64,000 bases of DNA from a virus. The translations under genes and the position numbers were made by a program. Shown here piece after piece: positions 47,476-55,261 of the stretch. The stretch is taken from positions 1 to 64,000 of the IMG/VR virus record IMGVR_UViG_3300031539_000008. One strand, written 5' to 3'. Below the pieces are notes generated by a model, which had not been told where the DNA came from, searched no databases, and saw only the letters and a program-made list of their open reading frames with translations. The stretch's first letter is position 1; the number at the start of each line of letters is the position of its first letter.

Positions 47476-48840
47476 CTAGATCTTGCTGAACTTGCGCAGA
47501 ATCGTCGCCTTCTCACGGGCACTCATCTGCTTGTTCGCCTTGGGTCCACTCGGCTTGACCGAGCGGGGGGTTTTGGCCGCGACAGCGCGAGCCTTGCGCG
47601 ACTTCTTGCTCTTGAACTGCGCAAACAGCCCCTCGTGTCCCCGAATAGGCTCCAGGGGGTTGAGCTGTAGGTAACCACGCGAGGAGAGCTGCATGCGGCG
47701 ACCCGAGGCCGTTGCGCCACGTCCCGCGCCGGAGCCTGGACCGTCGCCGGAGAACCGGCTCATGTTGCGACCGGCCACAGAGAGGCGATGAATCGCCTGC
47801 TCCACCGTCATCTGCGGAGGCACGCCGGCGAACCCTGGGCGCGGCACGTTGCTCGGCCACGGCGCGACGCGCGTGGGCGCTCGCTTGGCCACCTTGCGCT
47901 TCGTGGCCTTGCGCTTGGCGACCTTCCGCTTTCCGGTCGTCTTCCGCTTTCCGGTCGTCTTCCGCTTGGCCACCTTCTTCTTGGCGGTCTTGCGCTTGGC
48001 GACCTTCTTCTTCGTGGCCTTCTTCTTCGTGGCCTTCTTCTTGGCTGGCTTGCGCTTGGCTGTGCTCAGCTTCTTGGAGCACAACTCCAGCCGCATGGAG
48101 CAGCCTTTCAGGGAGTCCTTGAGAGCCTCCTCCTGCTTCTTGGTCAGGTCTCCCCGATGCTTGGCCTTTTTCAGGCGCGTCTCCAGGGACTTGATGTGTG
48201 CCTTGAGCGAGGCGATTTCCTTGCTGTCCTTGCGCTTGGCGGCGGCGATGCGCTTGGTCTCCTGGCGTGCCGCATCGAATCCCTCCATCAGGTCGGACAC
48301 CACGTCGGCTGAAACCATTTCTTCGGTCAACTTGGCCAGCGCAGCCTTGCCCTTGGTGATTTTGGCAATCTTGGCCTTGGACGGAATCGAACCCTGGGCC
48401 ATTCCCCATTGTTTCTTCGTCAGACCGTGCTTGCGTACCTTGCTTGGCGTACCAGACGGGCTGGCGGGGCCGGCGGCAATCCCGACAGCTTTCTTCTTCT
48501 TCGACCGCTTCTTCGTGGCCTTCTTCTTGGCCGGCTTGCTCTTGGTCGCTTTCTTCTTCGCAGTTTTCGCCACCTTTTTCTTGGCCACCTTTTTCTTGGC
48601 CTTTTTCTTGGCTGGCTTTTTCTTCGCCACCTTCTTCTTCTTGGTCGCCTTCTTCTTGGTCGCCTTCTTCTTGGTCGCCTTCTTCTTGGTCGCCTTCTTC
48701 TTGGTCGCCTTCTTCTTGGTCGCCTTCTTCTTCTTGGCGGCGTTGCGCTTTGGCGACTTGCGCTTCGCGGCACGCTTCTTCGCCTTCTTGGCGCGCTTCT
48801 TCTTTCGAGGATTGACGACGTTGACGGTGTAGGTGGCCAT
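47476..48840 (-). CDS. Histone-H1-like Lys-rich protein with tag-like end
   Basis: 454 residues. Residues 10-120 and 270-335 are KKATK/KKVAK repeats as in bacterial and phage H1-like proteins; between them lies a coiled coil (about 150-265); the last 120 residues are globular and end SAREKATILRKFSKI, which resembles ILRKAMRGT. It should neutralise and condense DNA, probably inside the virion. Ribosome site AGGAGA; the long leader contains an inverted repeat. Confidence 0.75.
   Translation of the reverse strand: MATYTVNVVNPRKKKRAKKAKKRAAKRKSPKRNAAKKKKATKKKATKKKATKKKATKKKATKKKATKKKKVAKKKPAKKKAKKKVAKKKVAKTAKKKATKSKPAKKKATKKRSKKKKAVGIAAGPASPSGTPSKVRKHGLTKKQWGMAQGSIPSKAKIAKITKGKAALAKLTEEMVSADVVSDLMEGFDAARQETKRIAAAKRKDSKEIASLKAHIKSLETRLKKAKHRGDLTKKQEEALKDSLKGCSMRLELCSKKLSTAKRKPAKKKATKKKATKKKVAKRKTAKKKVAKRKTTGKRKTTGKRKVAKRKATKRKVAKRAPTRVAPWPSNVPRPGFAGVPPQMTVEQAIHRLSVAGRNMSRFSGDGPGSGAGRGATASGRRMQLSSRGYLQLNPLEPIRGHEGLFAQFKSKKSRKARAVAAKTPRSVKPSGPKANKQMSAREKATILRKFSKI
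48643..48732. repeat. Six tandem 15-bp units
   Basis: Six exact copies of a 15-bp unit (ggtcgccttcttctt) encoding KKKAT on the minus strand inside the H1-like gene. Such perfect repeats can change copy number by slippage. Confidence 0.9.
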
Positions 48841-49007
48841 GGTGGTGTTCTCCTGAGTTTGGACGCCCTTCGCGGGCAGGCGAGGTGGGCGTCAGCGCCC
48901 TCGCGGAAGTTTCGTGATGCTGAGAGTACCTGCTAACAGGGAAAACGAAAAGAGAACCAACCCGACGTGCACGGCAGCGGTGGCAAGAGTGGGTTTCTTC
49001 GGTCCGT
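48841..49007. promoter_or_regulatory. Leader and promoter of H1-like gene
   Basis: 167 nt without a gene. Minus-strand TACTCT at 48928-48923 is a -10 box with a poor -35 (TTTTCG, 17-nt spacer). The roughly 75-nt leader contains an inverted repeat GACGCCC (48862-48868)/GGGCGTC (48887-48893) just before the ribosome site, which could control translation. Confidence 0.4.
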
Positions 49008-49181
49008 TCATCGCCCCTTGCCGAAGTAGAACGCGGTGCCGACGAGTGCAAGCATCGCGGCCCACAACGGGACCTTCCTGCCGTTCTCATCGTCGCCGGC
49101 ACCCACGCCACGGCGTCCGCGAGTACGGACGATACGACGAGGGAGACGCGGACGACGTGTCTTGTACTTGGGTCGTCTCAT
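49008..49181 (-). CDS. Basic membrane peptide with RRGVGA motif
   Basis: 57 residues. Arg/Lys-rich first half (RRPKYKTRRPRLPRRIVRTRG), then RRGVGAGDDENG, then a membrane helix VPLWAAMLALVGTAFYF and GKGR. Same plan as the neighbour at 49178. Start overlaps the preceding stop (ATGA). Confidence 0.6.
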   Translation of the reverse strand: MRRPKYKTRRPRLPRRIVRTRGRRGVGAGDDENGRKVPLWAAMLALVGTAFYFGKGR

Positions 49182-49345
49182 TTTACCGCCTTGATGATGC
49201 CGTAGGATGCGAGTCCTCCGAGGATCAGTGCGGCCCACACGGGTACGCACAGATCGGTGGTGTCACCGTTGGCCCCCATGCCGCGACGACCGCGAGACCT
49301 CGCCTTCTTCTTGCGCTTGTTGGTACGTGGACTGAACTTCGCCAT
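49178..49345 (-). CDS. Basic membrane peptide with RRGMGA motif
   Basis: 55 residues. MAKFSPRTNKRKKKARSRG, RRGMGANGDTT, then helix VPVWAALILGGLASYGI and IKAVK. Paralogous layout to 49008. If the motif is cut, a short membrane peptide with a free N-terminus remains. Good ribosome site (AAGGAG). Confidence 0.6.
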   Translation of the reverse strand: MAKFSPRTNKRKKKARSRGRRGMGANGDTTDLCVPVWAALILGGLASYGIIKAVK

Positions 49346-49356
49346 CTTCTTCTCCT

Positions 49357-50058
49357 TCAGATCCTCATCAGTCTGCGCAGCGTTTTCCGCTGCTCGGGTT
49401 TCAGCTTTTTCTTCGGCATGCGTATTCCGCCGCCGACCGATTCGCCCGCGCGTTGGGCGAGCCAGTTGCAAAGGCCGCCGGGGGATTCGACATCTGGACG
49501 TGCCTCCATGATGGCGAGACAGGCGCTCATACTGCCGCCTGGAATGTCGACAGGATTCCCCTCGTAGGGTCCGACGCCGTATCTGGCGGTAATCTTCTGA
49601 GCCACACGAAGCAGGCTCCGAGCTTCCGTGACTCCGTTTTGTCCAAGTTTGCGGGCTGGCCCAGGGTCGTCTCCAGAGTGTTCCGCTTCGCCCACGGCCA
49701 CCGCTGCGTATTTGATGGTGTCCAGGGCTCCGTTGAAAGCCACTGTGAAATCTTCCACCCGCTGAGCCTTCTCGAAAGCCTTGGCGGCGAGACGCATCGC
49801 CTTGCGGTACCGATCCGCGTGTTCACTGCGTCCTGGGTTGGCTAGCTGCGGATCGAACCCGTACCTCCGCATGATCGAGAGGTTGTTCTTCACCGCCCGC
49901 CAGTCGCTCGGCGTCTGCGACATGAACACCGAGCCCTTCCCGCCCGGGGACGATAGCTTCCAATGACCAGCCTTGCGCAGCGTGGCTGTCCATCCCTGCG
50001 CCTTGGCCTGCTCGATCACCTCGCGCATGCGCCTGGAAAGGTCTGACTTGCGGGACAT
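49357..50058 (-). CDS. Tagged HicA-like protein with helical module
   Basis: 233 residues. Residues 8-70 resemble the HicA/dsRBD-like fold seen in phage proteins: AKAQGWTATLRKAGHWKLSSP ... TPSDWRAVKNNLSIMRRYGF. Residues 78-150 are the helical module (AAVAVGEAEHSGDDPGPARK). Ends LKPEQRKTLRRLMRI, the tag. HicA proteins bind or cut RNA; the usual His of the GHxxf site is present (GHWKL). A packaged RNA-acting effector is possible. Confidence 0.6.
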   Translation of the reverse strand: MSRKSDLSRRMREVIEQAKAQGWTATLRKAGHWKLSSPGGKGSVFMSQTPSDWRAVKNNLSIMRRYGFDPQLANPGRSEHADRYRKAMRLAAKAFEKAQRVEDFTVAFNGALDTIKYAAVAVGEAEHSGDDPGPARKLGQNGVTEARSLLRVAQKITARYGVGPYEGNPVDIPGGSMSACLAIMEARPDVESPGGLCNWLAQRAGESVGGGIRMPKKKLKPEQRKTLRRLMRI

Positions 50059-50066
50059 GGATGGGG

Positions 50067-50399
50067 CTACCGAGCGAAGACCTCGGCGCGTGTGTGAAGT
50101 CGGCCTTCATCGAACTCGATGTGGTCGCGTTCAACCTGATCTACCAACTCGGCCGGGCAATACCTGCGGAACGGAAGCATCTCCCGTGCCGCGTGCTCTG
50201 CGACGAGGTCTGGCGGAAAGCCAAGGTTCCGCAGCATCCGATGCTCACGGCGCAACTTGTGTTGTTGAGCGTTGGGCAGATACGGAAACAGCGAATCCTC
50301 CTCAAATGCGAAGTGGCATTCCAAACAGCACGCCACATCCATGCGGCAACTATTCATCTTGTCTTTGCAGGCTCCGCAACATGGTGGCTTGACTGGCAT
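50067..50399 (-). CDS. Cys/His-rich protein, possible hemerythrin-like
   Basis: 110 residues from ATG 50399. N-terminus has Cys pairs (CCGAC, CCLEC). Then H-x-x-F-E-E, L-R-R-E-H, E-H-A-A-R-E and E-R-D-H-I-E-F are spaced along four helices as in hemerythrin-type (HHE) iron proteins. The match is by spacing only. Confidence 0.45.
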   Translation of the reverse strand: MPVKPPCCGACKDKMNSCRMDVACCLECHFAFEEDSLFPYLPNAQQHKLRREHRMLRNLGFPPDLVAEHAAREMLPFRRYCPAELVDQVERDHIEFDEGRLHTRAEVFAR

Positions 50400-51127
50400 C
50401 ACGTACCTCTCATGGCCTTCTCCAGGATACCCCTGGTTTTCTTGCTACTCGTGCGATTCTTCCTGGATTTCGTCCTCTTCTTCGTCGGGTTCGGGATGAG
50501 ACCCTCTGCCGCCAGTGAGGTAAAGTTACGTGGAGAGACCACCACGTGATCCAACACCGGGATTCCAGTCATCCTGCCGACCTTGACCATGCGTTGTGTC
50601 AGATCGATGTCAGCCTCGCTTGGCGAGGAGTCGCCAGTGGGATGGTTGTGTGCGATGACCACGCTGTGAGCCTGCCGACGGATCGCCTCCCGAAACAACT
50701 CTCTGGGGTGCACCTCCACCGCCGACAGGCTGCCAATGGCGATTCCGAGCACGTCGATCACTTGCTGGCGTGCGTCGAGCAACACGACGACGAAATACTC
50801 CTGCGGCTTCTTGCCGATGACCCTACGCACGAGTTCTGCTACCTCGGATGGCTGCCTGACAGTCCCCGCGCGGTCCTGACAGGCCGCGTCACACAAGCCA
50901 GCAACCGCAAATACAGCAATCACCTTCTTGGCCTGGGCAGTGGGAACCCCAAGATGGGTGAGCGCACTCATGCTCGCGTCGGAGAGTCCACGCCCGTCGG
51001 GGAAGTTCTCGGCCAGGATGGCTGCGCTTTTCTTGGTCAGCCCCAACTCACGCAGGCGGTCCACGAGCTTGCCTCGCTCCCGAATCTCCAGGAGTAGATC
51101 GTTGTGTATCGGTCGACCTCTCGGCAT
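50399..51127 (-). CDS. Tagged RadC-family (JAMM) protein
   Basis: 242 residues. C-terminal domain (100-215) is RadC: EYFVVVLLDARQQVI, then AHNHPTGDSSPSEADIDLT with the H-x-H-P-x-G-D-x-x-P-S-x-x-D metal motif of JAMM proteases, and VLDHVVVS. N-terminal part is helix-hairpin-helix-like. It ends SSKKTRGILEKAMRGT, the tag, beyond the normal RadC end. Phage and plasmid RadC-like proteins often lie with anti-restriction genes; enzymatic activity of RadC is unproven. Confidence 0.8.
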   Translation of the reverse strand: MPRGRPIHNDLLLEIRERGKLVDRLRELGLTKKSAAILAENFPDGRGLSDASMSALTHLGVPTAQAKKVIAVFAVAGLCDAACQDRAGTVRQPSEVAELVRRVIGKKPQEYFVVVLLDARQQVIDVLGIAIGSLSAVEVHPRELFREAIRRQAHSVVIAHNHPTGDSSPSEADIDLTQRMVKVGRMTGIPVLDHVVVSPRNFTSLAAEGLIPNPTKKRTKSRKNRTSSKKTRGILEKAMRGT

Positions 51128-51537
51128 CAGGTTCCTCGCATCGCTTTACGCAGGATCGCGCGGGCGTCTGGATTATTCTTCGCATTTTTCTTGGCGGTCT
51201 TTTTGGCCTTACTGGGCTCTTGGGCGATACGCCCTTCCGCCAGCTCGATCATGCTATCCTTCTCACCGGCCCGCTCATCCAGACGATCCTGGTCGCGCGC
51301 GGCCGTGTACGCCTGGATGTAGAAGCTGTACTCGACCTTGTAGATGTGGCCGTTGACCTTCGTGTAGAGGCCGGGGATGACTCGGTCGTTCAGGCTGTCC
51401 CACAGCTCATGCCACTGGTAGTCGTCTGGGCCGTAGTCTGGCAGCGCCTGCTGTTGCTTGCGGGGGTCTGGGATTCTGGCGCTGCGTCGGTCGAACGACG
51501 ACATCTCCCGATACGGCGATGTGACAACCGGAGCCAT
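51127..51537 (-). CDS. Small tagged protein (ILRKAMRGT)
   Basis: 136 residues from ATG 51537. Helical with WHELWDSLNDRVIPGLYTKVNGHIYKVEY in the middle, Lys-rich region with NNP, then ARAILRKAMRGT. The last 16 residues are nearly the same as in genes 42405 and 51537. Confidence 0.65.
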   Translation of the reverse strand: MAPVVTSPYREMSSFDRRSARIPDPRKQQQALPDYGPDDYQWHELWDSLNDRVIPGLYTKVNGHIYKVEYSFYIQAYTAARDQDRLDERAGEKDSMIELAEGRIAQEPSKAKKTAKKNAKNNPDARAILRKAMRGT

Positions 51538-52331
51538 CACGTCCCTCGCATCGCCTTGCGCAAGATCGTCTTGGCGTCGGGGTTCTTCTTGGCCACCTTC
51601 TTCTTCGCCTTCTTCTTCGCTTCTTTCCTCGCTGGCTTCCCCCAGTTGAGTTCATCCACCAGCGAGATGGCCTTGTCGAAAGCGTCGGCACCACGAAAAG
51701 TCTCGTAGATCTTCGTCTTGTCGCGCACCGCGTATACGCCATGCGGGAGCACGTCAATCCGTACCATCGGGGATGCAGCCTTGGCCCTGGGGTTCTTCAC
51801 CCTCTTCTTGGCGCGCTTGCGCGAGGCTTTGCTCGCGGGGTTGCTGCGCAGTTTCAGCATGTCCTCCACCTCGGAGGATATGGAGCTGGCGCCGTCCATG
51901 ATGGAGTAATCGTCGGCGTGGTGTCCCTCGTTCCAAGCGGCGTGCGCATCTTCCAGGGCTAGGATGGCCAGGACTTTGCGATGTGACCCGTCTGTGGTTT
52001 CACGGGCCTTTTCAAGCGTCTTTTCAGCTTGCTTGAGGTGAGCCTTCGCCAGCCTGGCATGGGTCTTCTTGGCGGGGTTCGATGTCTTTTTGCGCGGGTT
52101 CTCGTACCCCTCGCCCTCCACGCCCCCGGCCTCGCCCCACCCAGACTCGCCGCCCGGCCACTCGTCCGAGAGCTTGGCCCCGAGCCTGGATGCCTTGCGG
52201 TCGCCGCCCTTGGGCTCGAATCCTCCACCCCGTCGCCACTCCCAGTACGCCTCCAGGTGTTCGCCGGCGGCGTGGTAGTCCTTGCGCTTGAGGGCGCTGG
52301 TGGCCATGTCGAGTGCTGCCTGCGGGTCCAT
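51537..52331 (-). CDS. Tagged protein with helical module (ILRKAMRGT)
   Basis: 264 residues. Residues 1-45 helical, 85-155 the helical module (HARLAKAHLKQAEKTLEKA ... ALEDAHAAWNEGHHADDYSIMD), which aligns by eye with the N-terminus of the sigma factor. NP motifs at several sites; the end is KKNPDAKTILRKAMRGT. Start overlaps the preceding stop (TGATG). Confidence 0.65.
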   Translation of the reverse strand: MDPQAALDMATSALKRKDYHAAGEHLEAYWEWRRGGGFEPKGGDRKASRLGAKLSDEWPGGESGWGEAGGVEGEGYENPRKKTSNPAKKTHARLAKAHLKQAEKTLEKARETTDGSHRKVLAILALEDAHAAWNEGHHADDYSIMDGASSISSEVEDMLKLRSNPASKASRKRAKKRVKNPRAKAASPMVRIDVLPHGVYAVRDKTKIYETFRGADAFDKAISLVDELNWGKPARKEAKKKAKKKVAKKNPDAKTILRKAMRGT

Positions 52332-52891
52332 CAGTACACCAGTCCTCTCTCCGTCACGGTTAGCCGACCGCCGCTGATGGCGATGGCCTTGGGCGGGCTT
52401 CCAGGCGACATCGCGATGCGCACGTTCTTGCCCAGGGTGTGGATGTAGTCGTCCGTCATTCCGTCCGACTTCCATTTGGAGCTGCGGTACACGATGTGAA
52501 CCGCGCGACCGTACGGCTTGAGCTGGTAGTCTTGGAGCTTGAGTTCGCCCATCTGCACGGGGTCACGCGCCGCCCATCGACGAAATAGCTTGGCCGACTT
52601 CTCCGCGCCGGCCGCCTTGAACAGCTCCTGGTCCGGACCGAGATGGCCGACCCATCGCACGTGCTTCCCAGGGAAGATCAGCAACGTCTTCAGCGTCGGG
52701 CTCCAATAGAGGTTGGGGCCCTCCCCCGTGAACTTGTGGACCTCTTCCTGCCCGTCGCTGTCGCGCTCGACCTTGATCTCCAGGGCAGTGCCAAGCAGTG
52801 CCACGTCGCCTGGATTCGGCAGGCGTGACGGCTTAGGGCCGGGGTTCCCCGCAAGTAGCAGGCACGGTAGGCAGGGGTTTTGGCGTGGCAT
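52331..52891 (-). CDS. Hypothetical beta-rich protein
   Basis: 186 residues beginning MPRQNPCLPCLLLAGNPGP. Beta-rich middle (LYWSPTLKTLLIFPGKHVRWVGH); no tag. The N-terminus overlaps the frame of the gene before it, so a later start is possible. Confidence 0.5.
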   Translation of the reverse strand: MPRQNPCLPCLLLAGNPGPKPSRLPNPGDVALLGTALEIKVERDSDGQEEVHKFTGEGPNLYWSPTLKTLLIFPGKHVRWVGHLGPDQELFKAAGAEKSAKLFRRWAARDPVQMGELKLQDYQLKPYGRAVHIVYRSSKWKSDGMTDDYIHTLGKNVRIAMSPGSPPKAIAISGGRLTVTERGLVY

Positions 52892-52976
52892 CTTCGTTTC
52901 TCAGCGTCGTCGGGATCCCTTTTTCGGCCGCGACCGCGGCCCACCGGAATACCGTCAGCCAATCCCCGGGCCGCAT
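52833..52976 (-). CDS. Small protein, overlapping frames
   Basis: 47 residues (MRPGDWLTVFRWAAVAAEKG...), with ribosome site GGGGGA seven nt before its ATG. It overlaps both neighbours, so it is uncertain. Confidence 0.35.
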   Translation of the reverse strand: MRPGDWLTVFRWAAVAAEKGIPTTLRNEDATPKPLPTVPATCGEPRP

Positions 52977-53101
52977 GACGCGTCCCCCACTCCCCTGAAG
53001 TCGTGGAAGGACTGTGGTGCGATTTGTGGTGCGATTTGTAGCGTGGAGACGGTCGCCGCGTTGGCGCGGTCCACATCGGCTTTGCTTGGTTGAGTAGCCA
53101 T
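52955..53101 (-). CDS. Small hypothetical protein
   Basis: 48 residues (MATQPSKADVDRANAATVST...), ATG overlapping the preceding stop (TGATG). Contains QIAPQIAP encoded by a 12-bp tandem repeat. No family recognised. Confidence 0.45.
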   Translation of the reverse strand: MATQPSKADVDRANAATVSTLQIAPQIAPQSFHDFRGVGDASCGPGIG

Positions 53102-53664
53102 CAGGGGCGGCTTGTATCCTCATATTGTACGGGGAGCTGCGGGTCGCCGGAGCCAGGACCTGGCCCGGTGTGCTTCGTGCACACCCAGATGCCTTTGACG
53201 TACGCGAACTGCTCGCAGTCACCTGCGTCTATAGGCGTTGATCTTCCGGCTGATAGGGAACGCGAACGAGAGCGCGAACGAGAGCGCCGACGCCCAACCC
53301 CGATCCTTGGGCCCGGTGCTGTTGGTCCATGGGGGAACAGGCATCCGGTAATCATGGACCCTTGGCACTCAGCCAAATCGTGAGCACTCAGCTTGCTCGC
53401 CATCCACTGTTTCTTACACCAGGCTAGACCACTGGAGATGCACTTGCCGCGGGGGCGGCTAGGCGTGGATCCTCCGCGTGAGCCCGCCCTCCCCTTGCCC
53501 CGAGCGCCGACTCCACGGTGCAGAGTCATCTTGACCGGTGCCCCCATGCCTCGCGGCACGATCGGGATGCGGACGTGTCCATCTTGGATGTGAGAACGAG
53601 CCGCGTCGGTGTCCCATGCTCCGAGGCCGACTTGACGCTGATACAGAGTGGGGTTGTTGGCCAT
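53101..53664 (-). CDS. Basic Cys-rich protein with RGMGA/RGVGA motifs
   Basis: 187 residues. VPRGMGAPVKMTLHRGVGARGKGR holds two copies of the R-G-(M/V)-G-A motif; then C-rich parts, an Arg-Ser run (RRRSRSRSRSRS) and DCEQFAYVKGIWVC, the C-G-x-W-V-C mini-domain. Likely a virion component. The Arg-Ser run is encoded by a short tandem repeat near 53265. Confidence 0.55.
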   Translation of the reverse strand: MANNPTLYQRQVGLGAWDTDAARSHIQDGHVRIPIVPRGMGAPVKMTLHRGVGARGKGRAGSRGGSTPSRPRGKCISSGLAWCKKQWMASKLSAHDLAECQGSMITGCLFPHGPTAPGPRIGVGRRRSRSRSRSRSLSAGRSTPIDAGDCEQFAYVKGIWVCTKHTGPGPGSGDPQLPVQYEDTSRP

Positions 53665-53665
53665 C

Positions 53666-54097
53666 TCAGTACCTCCCCGTCGCCCGGTACTGACGCTTGG
53701 CGGTCAGACTGATGGGCCGGCGGTTCTTCCCACCTAGCCGGCGGGTGCCGGCTCCCTTGAAGGTGAGAGACATGCCAGATGCAGGCTCGTACCACCCGCC
53801 CCGGCTCGCGCCCAGGCCCTCGGGTTCGTCCGTGTACTGGTTGTTGTTGGCGTCCACGCCGCCGTCGTCTGGATAGCCAACGGTGTCGTTGTAGTCATCC
53901 ATGCCGCCAGATGGCTGGCCATCCGGAGCGCAGTCCACGTCTGGCTGATGCGGGTAGGGCGTCTTCCCGCAGTGGCAGTAGTGGTGGTGGTGGTGGTGAA
54001 CATCCTGGTGTTCATGCTGCGGCGCACAGCCGGTGTGGCAGCCAGCCACCCCTTGCTGTTTCCCTCGCTGCTTTCGATAGCTTCGTCGTTGAGCCAT
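53666..54097 (-). CDS. His-rich basic protein with LTFKG motifs
   Basis: 143 residues. Natural six-His run (HQDVHHHHHHYCHC) with Cys, likely metal-binding; then SLTFKGAGTRR and ISLTAKRQYR at the C-terminus. No membrane helix. Likely a small virion protein. Confidence 0.55.
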   Translation of the reverse strand: MAQRRSYRKQRGKQQGVAGCHTGCAPQHEHQDVHHHHHHYCHCGKTPYPHQPDVDCAPDGQPSGGMDDYNDTVGYPDDGGVDANNNQYTDEPEGLGASRGGWYEPASGMSLTFKGAGTRRLGGKNRRPISLTAKRQYRATGRY

Positions 54098-54102
54098 TTT
54101 TC

Positions 54103-54876
54103 TTACCTCCGTTGTTTTCCGCGCAAAGTCAGGCCGCGCTTACCGATTCCGCCCTGGTCGCATCCCGCATCGATCCAGTAGGGCATGCTCCTGGTGGGGC
54201 ATCCAGCAAATGGCTCGGCGTAGAACTGCGCGCTCTGCCCGATCCAGTACGGCTGTTGCCCGATAGGATAGGGCACCCGTCGCTGTCGCCTTTTTCGTCC
54301 TCGACGAAATCCATAATACAGGCCGACCGGATTGGTGGTGGGTGCGCAGCCGATGTCCCCGGGATTTGGCCCGATGTACGGGTTGCATGCCGCGCCATAC
54401 CCTGGTCCTGGAGGCACCGGTGGCCGAAGAGGCCGGCGACGCGCGGGAATGGGAGTGGCAGCGGGCGGTGCAGCGGAGGTCTGTCCGACGCCAGGGCTCG
54501 TGCAGTCGCCTGTGCAGTCGCCTCCGCACTCACACTCGTGTCCAGATGCGCAGGACTCACAGCAGTACCCTTCCCACCATGGCTGGTGATGGTCCACCGC
54601 AGGGGGGCAGTCTGAGTGACCGCCGCATGGCCGCTCAGGCAGACAGATGGGAAGCGCGCCGCGAATCGAGTAGGGCGTGTAGATTCCACTCTCCATCGCC
54701 AAATAGCTGCGCTGGAGACCCGGATGCTGGACAGGCTGGCAACCGGGCCGATACGCCGGATAGGCGGGCATTTCGGTATCTCCGCTCCAGGTCCCGTGAG
54801 GCGCGCCCATTCCGCGGCGGTAGGTCAGGGGGATTCTGCGCATCGTCTTGTTCTTCCACTTGTCTCCACAGGGCAT
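54103..54876 (-). CDS. Pro/Cys-rich protein with RRGMGA and LTLRG motifs
   Basis: 257 residues. RRIPLTYRRGMGAPHG near residue 13, Cys-rich middle (CCESCASGHECECGGDC), Pro/Gly/Tyr-rich segments (PGPGYGAACNPYIGPNPG) and C-terminus GLTLRGKQRR. Two motif types in one protein tie the set together. Structural role likely. Confidence 0.55.
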   Translation of the reverse strand: MPCGDKWKNKTMRRIPLTYRRGMGAPHGTWSGDTEMPAYPAYRPGCQPVQHPGLQRSYLAMESGIYTPYSIRGALPICLPERPCGGHSDCPPAVDHHQPWWEGYCCESCASGHECECGGDCTGDCTSPGVGQTSAAPPAATPIPARRRPLRPPVPPGPGYGAACNPYIGPNPGDIGCAPTTNPVGLYYGFRRGRKRRQRRVPYPIGQQPYWIGQSAQFYAEPFAGCPTRSMPYWIDAGCDQGGIGKRGLTLRGKQRR

Positions 54877-54880
54877 TTTT

Positions 54881-55219
54881 CTACCTCTTCGGCTTCGCGA
54901 GCGGGCGATCGTTGTAACAAACCCACCGATAGCCGTTGAAGTGTGGCGTGAACCCGGGGAGGCAGGTCACCCCCCTGGTGGTAGCGGACGCGGCGATGCG
55001 GCGACTGGGAGGCGCTGGCAGTCTGGCGCCCACGCCGTACTGCGTTGGGTGCATGAACACCTGCGGGCGGTAGGGGACTGCGTAGTCGATCACGGTATCG
55101 GTCCACGGGTCGTAGCTCGCACCGACGCCGCGGGTGCTCCCTCCGCCGAGCAGACGCTTGGCAGACTCGACTTCGCGCAGCATGCGACCGCGCCCTTTGT
55201 CACCGCTTGGGTTGTTCAT
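54881..55219 (-). CDS. Small protein with RGVGA and GYRWVC motifs
   Basis: 112 residues. MNNPSGDKGRGRM start, STRGVGASYDPWTD and YGVGARL in the middle, and TCLPGFTPHFNGYRWVC near the end. Combines three modules of this region. Confidence 0.55.
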   Translation of the reverse strand: MNNPSGDKGRGRMLREVESAKRLLGGGSTRGVGASYDPWTDTVIDYAVPYRPQVFMHPTQYGVGARLPAPPSRRIAASATTRGVTCLPGFTPHFNGYRWVCYNDRPLAKPKR

Positions 55220-55261
55220 GGGAACTCCTGGTCCCGATGCTACCGCGGCGGAGCTGTACCC

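Noticed and set aside
48643-48732. 15-bp repeats as replication iterons
   Set aside because: They lie in frame in the H1-like gene and encode KKKAT; nothing else origin-like is near.
47513-49111. Long open frames on both strands antisense or shifted to the Lys-rich gene
   Set aside because: The AAG-rich repeat keeps several frames open and translates to Glu/Gln, Phe/Leu or Ser/Trp repeats; only the KKATK frame has a ribosome site and a sensible protein.
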